Shown: positions 1 through 6,655 of the stretch, piece by piece | Numbering within the stretch: position 1 is the first letter of the stretch | Layout: every line of letters begins with the position of its first letter | DNA from: Bacilli bacterium | Lineage (GTDB): Bacteria > Bacillota_I > Bacilli_A > RF39 > UBA660 | Assembly (NCBI GenBank): GCA_900752905.1 | Contig: CAADWX010000010.1 | Coordinates: 1-14,260 of the forward strand | DNA length: 14,260 bases | Reading direction: 5' to 3' | The notes under the pieces: generated by a model | Seen by the model: only the letters and a program-made list of their open reading frames with translations | Database searches by the model: none | What the model was told of the DNA's origin: nothing | Made by a program: the position numbers and the translations under genes

Positions 1-93
1 ACTATGGAAACAGGTACAACAAAAGAAATAAGTACTAAAGTAAATTTTGATTTATCAAAAGCTGTTAGTATAGAATATGGTATTATAAAATAA
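1..93 (+). CDS. C-terminal end of an unidentified protein (partial)
   Basis: Frame 1 is open from the first base to a TAA at 91-93 and encodes the last 30 residues of a protein ending in SIEYGIIK. The next gene is on the same strand and a clear terminator hairpin follows at once, so this is very likely the true 3' end of a gene that begins outside the window. The fragment is hydrophilic, with no membrane segment and no motif I recognise. I give it no function. Confidence 0.6.
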   Translation, partial: TMETGTTKEISTKVNFDLSKAVSIEYGIIK

Positions 94-100
94 GATTATA

Positions 101-137
101 AAAGAAATATTGGTTATGATATTTCTTTTTTATATTT
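101..137 (+). terminator. Rho-independent terminator after the partial first gene
   Basis: A perfect 10-bp inverted repeat (AAAGAAATAT at 101-110, ATATTTCTTT at 119-128) with an 8-base loop runs into a T-rich tract. It starts 8 bases after the TAA of the upstream fragment, as expected for an intrinsic terminator. The stem has few G-C pairs, which is usual in this AT-rich DNA. Confidence 0.7.
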
Positions 138-141
138 TATT

Positions 142-150
142 TGATAAAAT
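142..150 (+). promoter_or_regulatory. Extended -10 promoter of the dGTPase-like gene
   Basis: TGATAAAAT fits the extended -10 form TGn-TATAAT with one mismatch. It lies just after the upstream terminator and 22 bases before the ATG at 173. No recognisable -35 lies 17 bases upstream. Seven genes in this window share this arrangement, which raises confidence in each one. Confidence 0.5.
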
Positions 151-172
151 TGTTGTAAGGGAAGTAGATATT

Positions 173-1294
173 ATGAATATAAAAGAAAATATGATAAAAG
201 GTGAAAAATTGTTATCAGAATATGCAATAAAAAGTAGTGAAGCAATAAGACTTTATCAAATAGATGATGATTTTAGACCTGATTTTTATAGAGATATAGA
301 TAGGATTATATATTCTTTATCTTATGAGCGTTATATGGATAAAACACAAGTTTTTACAAATGTAAAAAATGATCATATATCAAAGCGTATGATTCATGTT
401 CAATTAGTTAGTAAAATAGCACGTACGATAGGAAGAGCACTAAATTTAAATGAAGATTTAATAGAAGCTATAGCGCTTGGTCATGATATAGGACATGTTC
501 CTTTTGGACATAAAGGTGAAAAAATTCTGAATGATTTAAGTGTTAAATATGGAGAAGGGAATTTTTATCATAATGTTCAAAGTGTAAGAAATTTAATGTT
601 TTTAGAAAACAATGGAAAAGGTTCAAACCTATGTATACAAACTCTTGATGGAATTATGTCACATAATGGTGAAATTGTTATAAACAAGTATGAGCCAGTA
701 AAAAAAAGTGTAGACCAGTTTTTAAATGAATATACTTCATCATATTTTGATCCTGATATAGTTAAAAAGCAAAGACCTATGACTTTAGAAGGATGTGTTG
801 TAAGAATAAGTGATGTTGTTGGATATTTAGGAAGAGATGTAGAAGATGCAATAAGACTTGGAAAAATAAAAAAAGAAGATCTTCCAGATAGTATTATAAG
901 TTTACTTGGTAGCAAAAATGGTGAAATAGTTGATACAATAATTCTTAATATAATAAATAATAGCATTGGTAAAAATTATATAGAAATTTCACCAAGTATT
1001 TTTAAAGCAATAAATGATTTAAAAGATTTCAATTATAAAAATATTTATTTAAAAACAGATACACCAGAGGAATTAAATCATACTAAATTTATGTTTGAAT
1101 ACTTATTTGAAACTTACCTTAATGATTTAAATACTAAAAATGAGAATTCAAGTATATATAAAGTATTTTTAAATGACATGGATTATAATTATTTAATAAA
1201 TACATCAAAAGCAAGAATGGTTATAGACTTTATAGCTGGTATGACTGATGACTTTTTTATACGTGAATTTAATAATAGGTATAGAAAAATTTGA
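173..1294 (+). CDS. dgt: HD-domain dGTP triphosphohydrolase-like protein
   Basis: The 373-residue product is a cytoplasmic HD-superfamily phosphohydrolase of the Dgt group (COG0232), whose members cleave dGTP or other dNTPs to the nucleoside and triphosphate. Signs of this are the N-terminal DIDRIIYSLSYERYMDKTQV block (the RDRDRI...RL..KTQV signature of the family), the metal-binding histidine in RMIHVQLV (H75), the HD pair in LGHDIGHVPFGH (H104, D105), and the later RISDVVGYLGRDVEDAI block carrying the last HD-motif aspartate (D214). The ATG at 173 is preferred because AAGGGAAG lies 8 bases upstream. A longer frame opens at 110, but its extra 21 residues start inside the upstream terminator. 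In many Firmicutes dgt lies just before dnaG and rpoD; here a sigma-like gene follows directly and dnaG is absent. Substrate preference cannot be read from the sequence. Confidence 0.82.
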   Translation: MNIKENMIKGEKLLSEYAIKSSEAIRLYQIDDDFRPDFYRDIDRIIYSLSYERYMDKTQVFTNVKNDHISKRMIHVQLVSKIARTIGRALNLNEDLIEAIALGHDIGHVPFGHKGEKILNDLSVKYGEGNFYHNVQSVRNLMFLENNGKGSNLCIQTLDGIMSHNGEIVINKYEPVKKSVDQFLNEYTSSYFDPDIVKKQRPMTLEGCVVRISDVVGYLGRDVEDAIRLGKIKKEDLPDSIISLLGSKNGEIVDTIILNIINNSIGKNYIEISPSIFKAINDLKDFNYKNIYLKTDTPEELNHTKFMFEYLFETYLNDLNTKNENSSIYKVFLNDMDYNYLINTSKARMVIDFIAGMTDDFFIREFNNRYRKI

Positions 1295-1319
1295 CAATTT
1301 AGCATTATATGTGTATACT
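1291..1319 (+). promoter_or_regulatory. Near-consensus promoter TTGACA-N17-TATACT for the sigma-like gene
   Basis: A perfect -35 (TTGACA, 1291-1296), a 17-base spacer and a 5/6 -10 (TATACT, 1314-1319) overlap the TGA stop of the preceding gene. The -10 ends 29 bases before the ATG at 1349. No TGn precedes the -10. By sequence this is one of the two strongest promoters in the window. Confidence 0.75.
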
Positions 1320-1348
1320 AACCCTTATAAAAAGGAGAAAATATACTT

Positions 1349-2122
1349 ATGAGAAAAAATTTTGATAAATTTATTATTGATAATGTTATTATGGAAAGAA
1401 GTAAATTAGATGAATTATTTCATCCAGTTATTTTAAATGAGGAAATATTAAAATATTCAGAAAGTAATTTGCAAGCATTAGCATTACAAAGATTGATCCT
1501 AAAAAAGGGAATAAAAATAATTTACTCAAAGGATGAATTAGAAAATAATTATTATTCAAATGATTCATATAAAATGCTTGATTCAAATAGCATTACCAAA
1601 TTTGAAAATATAAAAGAATTGTTTTATAAATATAAAACAAATAATGATATTGCTTCAAAAAATAAATTAAATCTTTATTATTCGAGAGTGCCTTTATATG
1701 CTATATGGCTATTTTCAGATAAAACAAATATAGATATTGATAAATTACAAGAGTATGCATGTAAATCACTTGAATGTTGCATAGATAACTGCAATATTGA
1801 TAAATTAGATAATTTTAATCTTTTTGCTTTAGAATACATTAATAAAAAAATAAAAAAACTAATTAGTACCATTGAAGTTCAAGTTAATGAAGATGAAATA
1901 GATTATGAGATGGAAGATCTTATGGATCAATTATTTGATTATAGAGAAAAGATTGTACTTAAAGAACATTATGGATTAAGCGGAAATATATCTATAAGTA
2001 GACAAAGTATAGCAGATAAATATAATGTTAAGTTAAAAGATATTATTCGTATTGAAAGAAATGCATTGAAAAAACTTGAACAGAATTATTCAGAAATATT
2101 AAAAGGACAAAAGAGAAGATAA
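1349..2122 (+). CDS. Highly divergent sigma-70-like protein
   Basis: This 257-residue protein appears to be a degenerate sigma-70 family member. Residues 187-245 read like region 4: a DYREKIVLKEHYGL helix corresponding to the usual REREVLRLRYGL, then SRQSIADKYNVKLKDIIRIE and RNALKKL, matching the helix-turn-helix and its trailing basic helix. Residues 98-173 can be aligned with region 2 (ASKNKLNLYYSRVPLYAIW, then DIDKLQEYACKSLECCIDNC, then LFALEYINKKIKKLI), but the usual FSTYATWWIRQAI stretch that melts and reads the -10 box has lost its paired tryptophans. There is no room for a full region 3, and the first 95 residues match nothing I know. AAAGGAG lies 11 bases before the ATG. Its place after dgt is where dnaG-rpoD often sits. 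It could be an alternative sigma factor, a sigma-like regulator, or an eroded sigma copy. The region 4 reading is fairly safe; the region 2 reading is an inference. Confidence 0.6.
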   Translation: MRKNFDKFIIDNVIMERSKLDELFHPVILNEEILKYSESNLQALALQRLILKKGIKIIYSKDELENNYYSNDSYKMLDSNSITKFENIKELFYKYKTNNDIASKNKLNLYYSRVPLYAIWLFSDKTNIDIDKLQEYACKSLECCIDNCNIDKLDNFNLFALEYINKKIKKLISTIEVQVNEDEIDYEMEDLMDQLFDYREKIVLKEHYGLSGNISISRQSIADKYNVKLKDIIRIERNALKKLEQNYSEILKGQKRR

Positions 2123-2135
2123 TCTTCTTTTTATT
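2109..2135 (+). terminator. Weak terminator overlapping the stop of the sigma-like gene
   Basis: An AGAAG/CTTCT stem, extendable outward through one G-T pair and three A-T pairs, encloses a 5-base loop containing the TAA stop and is followed by TTTTTATTT. The core stem is only 5 bp, so termination may be partial and some transcription may reach lspA. Confidence 0.45.
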
Positions 2136-2147
2136 TATAAATTAATA

Positions 2148-2156
2148 TGCTATAAT
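2148..2156 (+). promoter_or_regulatory. Extended -10 promoter of lspA
   Basis: TGCTATAAT is a perfect extended -10. The -35 position holds only TTTTTA. The -10 ends 16 bases before the lspA ATG, so transcription should start about where the ribosome-binding sequence AGGTGAT begins (2163), giving a leader of about ten bases. Confidence 0.65.
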
Positions 2157-2172
2157 TTAATTAGGTGATAAG

Positions 2173-2634
2173 ATGAAAAAATTTATTAGTTTTACAACAA
2201 TTGCTCTTTTATTAGATCAAATTATTAAAATATTAGTTAGTTATTATATGGAGTTATCATATTCTATATCAATCATTCCATCTTTTTTTAGAATTACATA
2301 TTTACAAAACACAGGAGCTGCATGGTCAACTTTTTCGAACAAAACAATATATTTAATTGTTTTAACTTTAGCTTTTTTAGCAGCATTTTATTTCTTTTTA
2401 TTGAGAAAAACAGACTTTTCTAAAGATAAAGGAATCGCTGCGATATATGGTGTTATAGTTGGTGGAATACTTGGAAATTTAATAGATAGAATTAGACTTG
2501 GATATGTAATAGATTATTTAGATTTTAGTTTTTTTGGATACAATTTTCCTGTTTTTAATTTAGCTGATTCTTTTATTGTGGTAGGGTGTATCATTCTTAT
2601 CATAAAGTCATTTATTAAAGGAAAAGATGAGTGA
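2173..2634 (+). CDS. lspA: Lipoprotein signal peptidase (signal peptidase II)
   Basis: LspA is the membrane aspartyl protease that removes the signal peptide of lipidated prolipoproteins. The 153-residue length is typical of the family. All hallmark blocks are visible: LLLDQ with D15 in the first membrane helix, YLQNTGAAWS at 44-52, GNLIDR at 101-106, YVIDYLDF at 111-118, and FNLADS at 128-133. D114 and D132 fall at the positions of the catalytic aspartate pair seen in LspA structures. Four hydrophobic segments fit the usual topology. AGGTGAT precedes the ATG. The last 8 bases overlap the pseudouridine synthase gene, and lspA followed by an RluA-family gene is a common Firmicutes pairing. Its presence implies that the cell makes lipoproteins. 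Confidence 0.95.
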   Translation: MKKFISFTTIALLLDQIIKILVSYYMELSYSISIIPSFFRITYLQNTGAAWSTFSNKTIYLIVLTLAFLAAFYFFLLRKTDFSKDKGIAAIYGVIVGGILGNLIDRIRLGYVIDYLDFSFFGYNFPVFNLADSFIVVGCIILIIKSFIKGKDE

Positions 2635-3523
2635 TATGATTTCAGATGTTAGTGGTATTAGAATTGATCAATATTTAACTTCTAAATTAAATATTACAAG
2701 AAGTAAAATAGAAAAAATGATAAAAGAAGGAAATATTAAAGTAAATGGAAATATTATAAAAAAAAGTTATATTTTAAATTTAAATGATGAAATTTTAATT
2801 GAAGAATATAAAGAAAAAGAAATGAGCTCAAAACCAATTAATATGAATTTAGAGATTATATATGAAGATGATGATGTTATAGTTGTAAATAAACCAAATG
2901 GTCTTGTTGTCCATCCAGCACCAGGTAATTATTCAAACACACTAGTTAATGGTCTTATGTATCATTCTAAAAAATTATCTAGTATAAATGGTGAGTTTAG
3001 ACCTGGCATAGTACATAGAATAGATGCATATACTACAGGACTCCTAATGGTAGCTAAAAATGATAAAGCCCATTTGTCTTTAGCCAAACAATTAGAAGAA
3101 AAAACTACAACTAGAAAATATATCGCACTTGTTTGGGGTATTATAAAAGAAGATAGTGGTACTATTGATGCACCTATTGGAAGAGATAAAAATGATAGAA
3201 AAAAAATGTGTGTTACTGATGTTAATTCTAAAGAAGCAATAACAAATTTTAAAGTTTTAGAAAGATATAAGAATGCAACTTTAATAGAATTATCACTTAA
3301 AACAGGTAGAACACATCAAATAAGGGTTCATATGAATTATATAGGACATCCAGTTGTAAATGATCCTGTTTATGGAAGAAGAAAGCTAATAGATGATAGT
3401 GGTCAATGTCTTCACGCTAAAACATTAGGATTTATTCATCCAACTCTTAATAAATATATGGAGTTTGATAGTGAACTCCCAGATTGTTTTATTAATATAC
3501 TAAATAAATTTAAAGAAGAATAA
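2627..3523 (+). CDS. rluD: RluA-family large-subunit rRNA pseudouridine synthase, RluD-like
   Basis: This 298-residue cytoplasmic enzyme isomerises selected uridines to pseudouridine in structured RNA, in the RluD group most likely 23S rRNA. An S4 RNA-binding domain occupies about residues 11-65 (IRIDQYL..., then IKVNGNIIKKSY). The catalytic domain follows, with NKPNGLVVHPAPG at 88-100, the active-site motif GIVHRIDAYTTGLL with catalytic D133, and RTHQIRVH at 228-235. The motif usually reads HRLDxxTSGL; the substitutions here are conservative. The gene overlaps lspA by 8 bases, so the two are probably translationally coupled. AAAGGA lies 4 bases before the ATG at 2627; an in-frame ATG at 2636 is also possible. 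The exact target uridines cannot be told from sequence, so the symbol is by family and context. Confidence 0.88.
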   Translation: MSDMISDVSGIRIDQYLTSKLNITRSKIEKMIKEGNIKVNGNIIKKSYILNLNDEILIEEYKEKEMSSKPINMNLEIIYEDDDVIVVNKPNGLVVHPAPGNYSNTLVNGLMYHSKKLSSINGEFRPGIVHRIDAYTTGLLMVAKNDKAHLSLAKQLEEKTTTRKYIALVWGIIKEDSGTIDAPIGRDKNDRKKMCVTDVNSKEAITNFKVLERYKNATLIELSLKTGRTHQIRVHMNYIGHPVVNDPVYGRRKLIDDSGQCLHAKTLGFIHPTLNKYMEFDSELPDCFINILNKFKEE

Positions 3524-3548
3524 AGCATGAAAAAAATCATGCTTTTTG
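3522..3548 (+). terminator. Terminator of the lspA-rluD unit
   Basis: A perfect 9-bp stem (AAAGCATGA at 3522-3530, TCATGCTTT at 3537-3545) with a six-A loop is followed by T residues. It begins inside the TAA stop of the pseudouridine synthase. Confidence 0.85.
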
Positions 3549-3572
3549 TGTGTAAAATATATTGTAAATTTA

Positions 3573-3601
3573 TTGAATAAATAAAATGTGATTGTTATAA
3601 T
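3573..3601 (+). promoter_or_regulatory. Promoter of ppdK (TTGAAT-N17-TATAAT with TGT extension)
   Basis: TATAAT at 3596-3601 is preceded by TGT, giving an extended -10, and a 4/6 -35 (TTGAAT, 3573-3578) lies 17 bases upstream. The -10 ends 29 bases before the ATG, with AGGAGG in between. Of the extended -10 promoters here it has the best -35, which fits a highly expressed central-metabolism gene. Confidence 0.7.
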
Positions 3602-3630
3602 ATTAGTATAAGAAGAATAGGAGGAATATT

Positions 3631-6261
3631 ATGAACAAATATGTTTATTTATTTAGTGAAGGAAATAAAGATATGAGAGATCTTCTTGGTGGTAAAGGTG
3701 CAAACTTAGCTGAAATGACTAATATAGGGCTTCCTGTACCAAGAGGTTTTACAATCACTACTGAAGCATGTAATAAATATTATTCAGATGGTAATAAAAT
3801 AAGTGAAGAAGTAGTAAATCAAATATTTGAAAAGGTAGCAGAGTTAGAAAATATAACTGGAAAGAAATTTGGCAATCAAGAAAATCCACTTTTAGTTAGT
3901 GTTAGAAGTGGAGCAAGAGCATCAATGCCAGGTATGATGGATACAATTCTTAATTTAGGGTTAAATGATAGTGTAGCACAGTCATTTTCTAAAATAACTA
4001 ATAATCCTAGGTTTGTATATGATAGCTACAGAAGATTTATTCAAATGTTTGCTGATGTAGTTATGGGATTTCCTAAAAGTTCTTTTGAAAGATTATTTGA
4101 TAAAATAAAAGAAGAAAAGAATGTTAAACTTGATACAGAATTGACTGCGGATGATTTAATTGAAGTTGTAAATATTTATAAGAGTGAATACTTTAAGTAT
4201 GCAGGCGTAGAATTTCCACAAGATTCACGTACTCAATTATTAGAAGCAGTAAAAGCTGTATTTAGAAGTTGGAATAATGAAAGAGCAATAACTTATAGAA
4301 GATTAAATGATATTCCAGGATCATGGGGTACAGCTGTAAATGTTCAAGAAATGGTATATGGTAATAAGGGAGAAAATTGTGGTACTGGTGTTGCATTTAC
4401 TAGAAATCCAGCTACAGGAGAGAAAAAATTATATGGAGAATATTTAATAAATGCTCAAGGTGAAGATGTTGTTGCTGGAATACGTACTCCACAAGATATA
4501 AATACATTAAAAGAAGTCATGCCAAATTGCTATGATGAATTTGTAAGAATAAATAAAATCTTAGAAGAACATTATAAAGATATGCAAGATATGGAATTTA
4601 CCATAGAAGATGGAAAGCTATTTATGCTTCAAACTAGAAACGGTAAAAGAACTGCTCAAGCAGCACTTAAAATTGCTGTTGATTTAGTAAATGAAGGTAT
4701 GATTACAAAAGAAGAAGCTTTGCTTAAAGTTGAACCAAAACAATTAGACCAATTACTTCATCCAAATTTTGATACTGAAAGTTTAAAAAATGGAAATGTT
4801 ATAGCAACAGGGCTTGCTGCATCACCAGGAGCAGCTACAGGTAAGTTATATTTTAATGCTGAAGATGTACTTAATGCATATAAAACTGGTGAAAAAGACA
4901 TAGTTTTAGCAAGACTTGAAACATCTCCAGAAGATATTGAAGGTATGAATATAGCGCATGGTGTTTTAACTATTAGAGGTGGTATGACAAGTCATGCAGC
5001 TGTTGTTGCTCGTGGTATGGGAACATGTTGTGTATGTGGTTGTGGTGAACTAATAATAGATGAGATAAACAAAACATTAACGACAAAAGATGGAAAAGTT
5101 ATGCATGAAGGTGATTGGATTAGTTTGGATGGATCAACTGGTAATGTGTATGGTGAAAGAATTAAAACTGTAGAGCCTTCAATTAGTGGTGATTTTGAAA
5201 CATTCATGAATTGGGCAGATAATACAAGAAAATTGCAGGTTAGAACTAATGCTGATACTCCAAAAGATGCTATTTTGGCTCGTAAATTTGGTGCAGAGGG
5301 TATTGGACTTTGTAGGACAGAGCACATGTTCTTCGAAGAAGAAAGAATATTTAATTTTAGAAGAATGATAACTGCTGATACGGAAGAAAAAAGAAGAGAA
5401 GCATTAGAAAAAATATTACCTTATCAAAGAAGTGATTTTGAAGGACTATTTAGAAGTATGGAAGGATATAGTGTTACTATTCGTTTCTTAGACCCTCCAC
5501 TACATGAATTTTTACCTCATACTGATGAAGAAATTAAACCTCTTGCTGAAAGTCTTGGAATGACTTTTGAAGCTTTGAAAAATAGAGTTATTTCTTTAAA
5601 GGAATTTAATCCTATGATGGGACATAGAGGTTGTAGACTTGCTATTACTTATCCAGAAATTGCTGAAATGCAAACAAGAGCTGTAATAGAAGCAGCAATC
5701 AATGTAGAAAAAGAAGGTATTAAAACTCATCCTGAAATTATGATTCCTTTAATAGGAGATTTAAACGAACTAAAGTATGTTAAAAACATTGTAACAACAA
5801 CTGCAGATAAAGTAATGGTAGAAAAAAACTTTAAAGTAAACTATAATATTGGTACTATGATTGAAATTCCAAGAGCTACTGTAATTGCTGATGAAATTGC
5901 ACAAGAAGCAGAATTCTTCTCATTTGGTACAAATGATTTAACACAATTAACATATGGATTTAGTCGTGATGATGCATCAAAATTCTTAAATGATTATTAT
6001 AAGAAGGGAATATTTGAGTCAGATCCATTTGCTAAAATAGATAGAACTGGTGTAGGAGAATTAATGAGAATTGCTGTTGAAAAAGGTAGAAAAACTAGAC
6101 CTAATATAGAACTAGGTATATGTGGTGAACATGGTGGGGAACCAAGTAGTGTTGAGTTTTGTAATGAATTAGGACTTACTTATGTATCTTGCTCTCCATT
6201 TAGAGTACCACTAGCTAGACTTGCTGCTGCACAAGCCGCAATCAAAGCAAAAAACAACTAA
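3631..6261 (+). CDS. ppdK: Pyruvate, phosphate dikinase
   Basis: PPDK interconverts PEP, AMP and PPi with pyruvate, ATP and Pi. At 876 residues it is full length, and its key residues keep the numbering of the well-studied Clostridium symbiosum enzyme: the swivelling phosphohistidine is H455 in GGMTSHAAVVARG, and the PEP-domain acid/base cysteine is C831 in ELGICGEHGGEPS. The N-terminal nucleotide-binding domain opens with LLGGKGANLAEMTNIGLPVP and contains SVRSGARASMPGMMDTILNL. The C-terminal barrel contains GIGLCRTEHMFFEEER and SFGTNDLTQLTYGFSRDD. The residue two before the histidine is threonine (T453), the site that regulatory kinases of this enzyme modify in other organisms; no such regulator gene is nearby. 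The gene stands alone between its own promoter and terminator. In anaerobic Firmicutes the enzyme often runs glycolytically in place of or beside pyruvate kinase, using the PEP made by the enolase encoded at 10703. Confidence 0.98.
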   Translation: MNKYVYLFSEGNKDMRDLLGGKGANLAEMTNIGLPVPRGFTITTEACNKYYSDGNKISEEVVNQIFEKVAELENITGKKFGNQENPLLVSVRSGARASMPGMMDTILNLGLNDSVAQSFSKITNNPRFVYDSYRRFIQMFADVVMGFPKSSFERLFDKIKEEKNVKLDTELTADDLIEVVNIYKSEYFKYAGVEFPQDSRTQLLEAVKAVFRSWNNERAITYRRLNDIPGSWGTAVNVQEMVYGNKGENCGTGVAFTRNPATGEKKLYGEYLINAQGEDVVAGIRTPQDINTLKEVMPNCYDEFVRINKILEEHYKDMQDMEFTIEDGKLFMLQTRNGKRTAQAALKIAVDLVNEGMITKEEALLKVEPKQLDQLLHPNFDTESLKNGNVIATGLAASPGAATGKLYFNAEDVLNAYKTGEKDIVLARLETSPEDIEGMNIAHGVLTIRGGMTSHAAVVARGMGTCCVCGCGELIIDEINKTLTTKDGKVMHEGDWISLDGSTGNVYGERIKTVEPSISGDFETFMNWADNTRKLQVRTNADTPKDAILARKFGAEGIGLCRTEHMFFEEERIFNFRRMITADTEEKRREALEKILPYQRSDFEGLFRSMEGYSVTIRFLDPPLHEFLPHTDEEIKPLAESLGMTFEALKNRVISLKEFNPMMGHRGCRLAITYPEIAEMQTRAVIEAAINVEKEGIKTHPEIMIPLIGDLNELKYVKNIVTTTADKVMVEKNFKVNYNIGTMIEIPRATVIADEIAQEAEFFSFGTNDLTQLTYGFSRDDASKFLNDYYKKGIFESDPFAKIDRTGVGELMRIAVEKGRKTRPNIELGICGEHGGEPSSVEFCNELGLTYVSCSPFRVPLARLAAAQAAIKAKNN

Positions 6262-6271
6262 TAAGTTAATT

Positions 6272-6302
6272 AAAACTAAGATAGATATCTTAGTTTTTTT
6301 AT
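6272..6302 (+). terminator. Terminator of ppdK
   Basis: A perfect 11-bp stem (AAAACTAAGAT at 6272-6282, ATCTTAGTTTT at 6287-6297) with an AGAT loop is followed by further T residues, about ten bases after the ppdK stop. Confidence 0.9.
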
Positions 6303-6420
6303 ATAAACATAAATGTTTCCGTCCTGAAAAAAATAAAAAAATTGTTATTTCGGAATAAATAATAATTTATAAATATATTAAAAATGATTTACTATAACCA
6401 TGGATAAGAGTATATTATTA

Positions 6421-6466
6421 CTTGAGTGGTACTCAGGAAACTTTAGAAGCCTTGAGTCATTTTTTA
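6421..6466 (+). promoter_or_regulatory. T-box-like terminator/antiterminator element, probably a remnant
   Basis: TTGAGTGGTACTCAGGAAA resembles the T-box sequence of tRNA-sensing leaders (consensus GGGUGGUACCGCG; the UGG-type bulge pairs with the tRNA CCA end). Two folds compete. TGAGT/ACTCA (6423-6427 with 6431-6435) closes a small hairpin, and ACTCAGG with CCTTGAGT (6431-6437 with 6450-6457) closes a terminator followed by six T residues at 6460-6465. A strong ribosome-binding site and ATG follow, as in a genuine leader. However, I see no Stem I, specifier loop or GA-rich motifs in the 120 bases upstream, so a complete T-box is unlikely. It may be what remains after deletion, or an unrelated attenuator. 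Confidence 0.35.
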
Positions 6467-6483
6467 TTTATGGAGGATTTTTA

Positions 6484-6581
6484 ATGAAAAATATAAAACA
6501 AATGAAGGATTTTATAAAAAAGCTGGATTTAAATACAAACCTGATGTTATAACAGGTATGTATTTATGGATAAAAAAATAA
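6484..6581 (+). pseudogene. Remnant of a GNAT-family acetyltransferase (start and C-terminus only)
   Basis: A strong GGAGG at 6472-6476 precedes an ATG at 6484 that opens only a 22-codon frame (MKNIKQMKDF..., stop at 6550-6552). In another frame, 6501-6581 reads NEGFYKKAGFKYKPDV and ends MYLWIKK before TAA. The FYKKAGFK stretch is the acetyl-CoA-binding and last-strand motif near the C-terminus of GNAT N-acetyltransferases. A functional GNAT needs about 140 residues or more, so what is left looks like the start region joined to the last 26 codons after an internal deletion, out of frame. The remnant cannot be an active enzyme. Whether the start and tail came from the same gene is an inference. 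Confidence 0.6.
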
Positions 6582-6623
6582 TCTATAAAATATACCCTTT
6601 TTATTCTATTAATTTTATTTTTA

Positions 6624-6632
6624 TGATATTAT
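6624..6632 (+). promoter_or_regulatory. Extended -10 promoter of the ydjG-ydjH-like pair
   Basis: TGATATTAT (TGn plus a 5/6 -10) ends 23 bases before the ATG at 6656, with AGGAG at 6644-6648. No good -35 is seen. It matches the other extended -10 sites in the window in form and distance to the start. Confidence 0.5.
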
Positions 6633-6655
6633 TAATATAGAATAGGAGTGAGAGT

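Larger units (their letters stand above)
6303..6655 (+). other. Intergenic stretch with no intact gene
   Basis: About 350 bases separate the ppdK terminator from the next gene. The first 120 bases are A/T-rich with scattered stops in all frames, and I see only a short TTCCG/CGGAA inverted repeat at 6317-6321 and 6351-6355. A T-box-like hairpin element at 6421-6466, a strong ribosome-binding site at 6472, a broken acetyltransferase remnant ending at 6581 and the promoter of the next gene fill the rest. Confidence 0.6.

Noticed and set aside
110..172. Upstream extension of the dGTPase-like gene by 21 residues (start at 110).
   Set aside because: It begins inside the terminator stem of the preceding gene, has no ribosome-binding site, and the family block begins later. 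The ATG at 173 has AAGGGAAG 8 bases upstream.
577..966. Open frame of 129 codons on the minus strand inside the dGTPase-like gene.
   Set aside because: It is antisense to a well-supported gene, has no ribosome-binding site I can see, and its composition is what the reverse of AT-rich coding DNA gives.
4992..5327. Minus-strand open frame inside ppdK.
   Set aside because: It covers the phosphohistidine region of an unambiguous gene and encodes nothing recognisable.
6421..6466. A full T-box, preQ1, TPP, SAM or other known riboswitch in the 6303-6483 region.
   Set aside because: Only the 3' T-box-like element is present. No Stem I, specifier loop or conserved core of other riboswitch classes could be recognised.
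6456..6581. Frame 6456-6581 as a small stand-alone gene.
   Set aside because: It has no start codon with a ribosome-binding site in that frame, and its content matches only the end of a GNAT enzyme.
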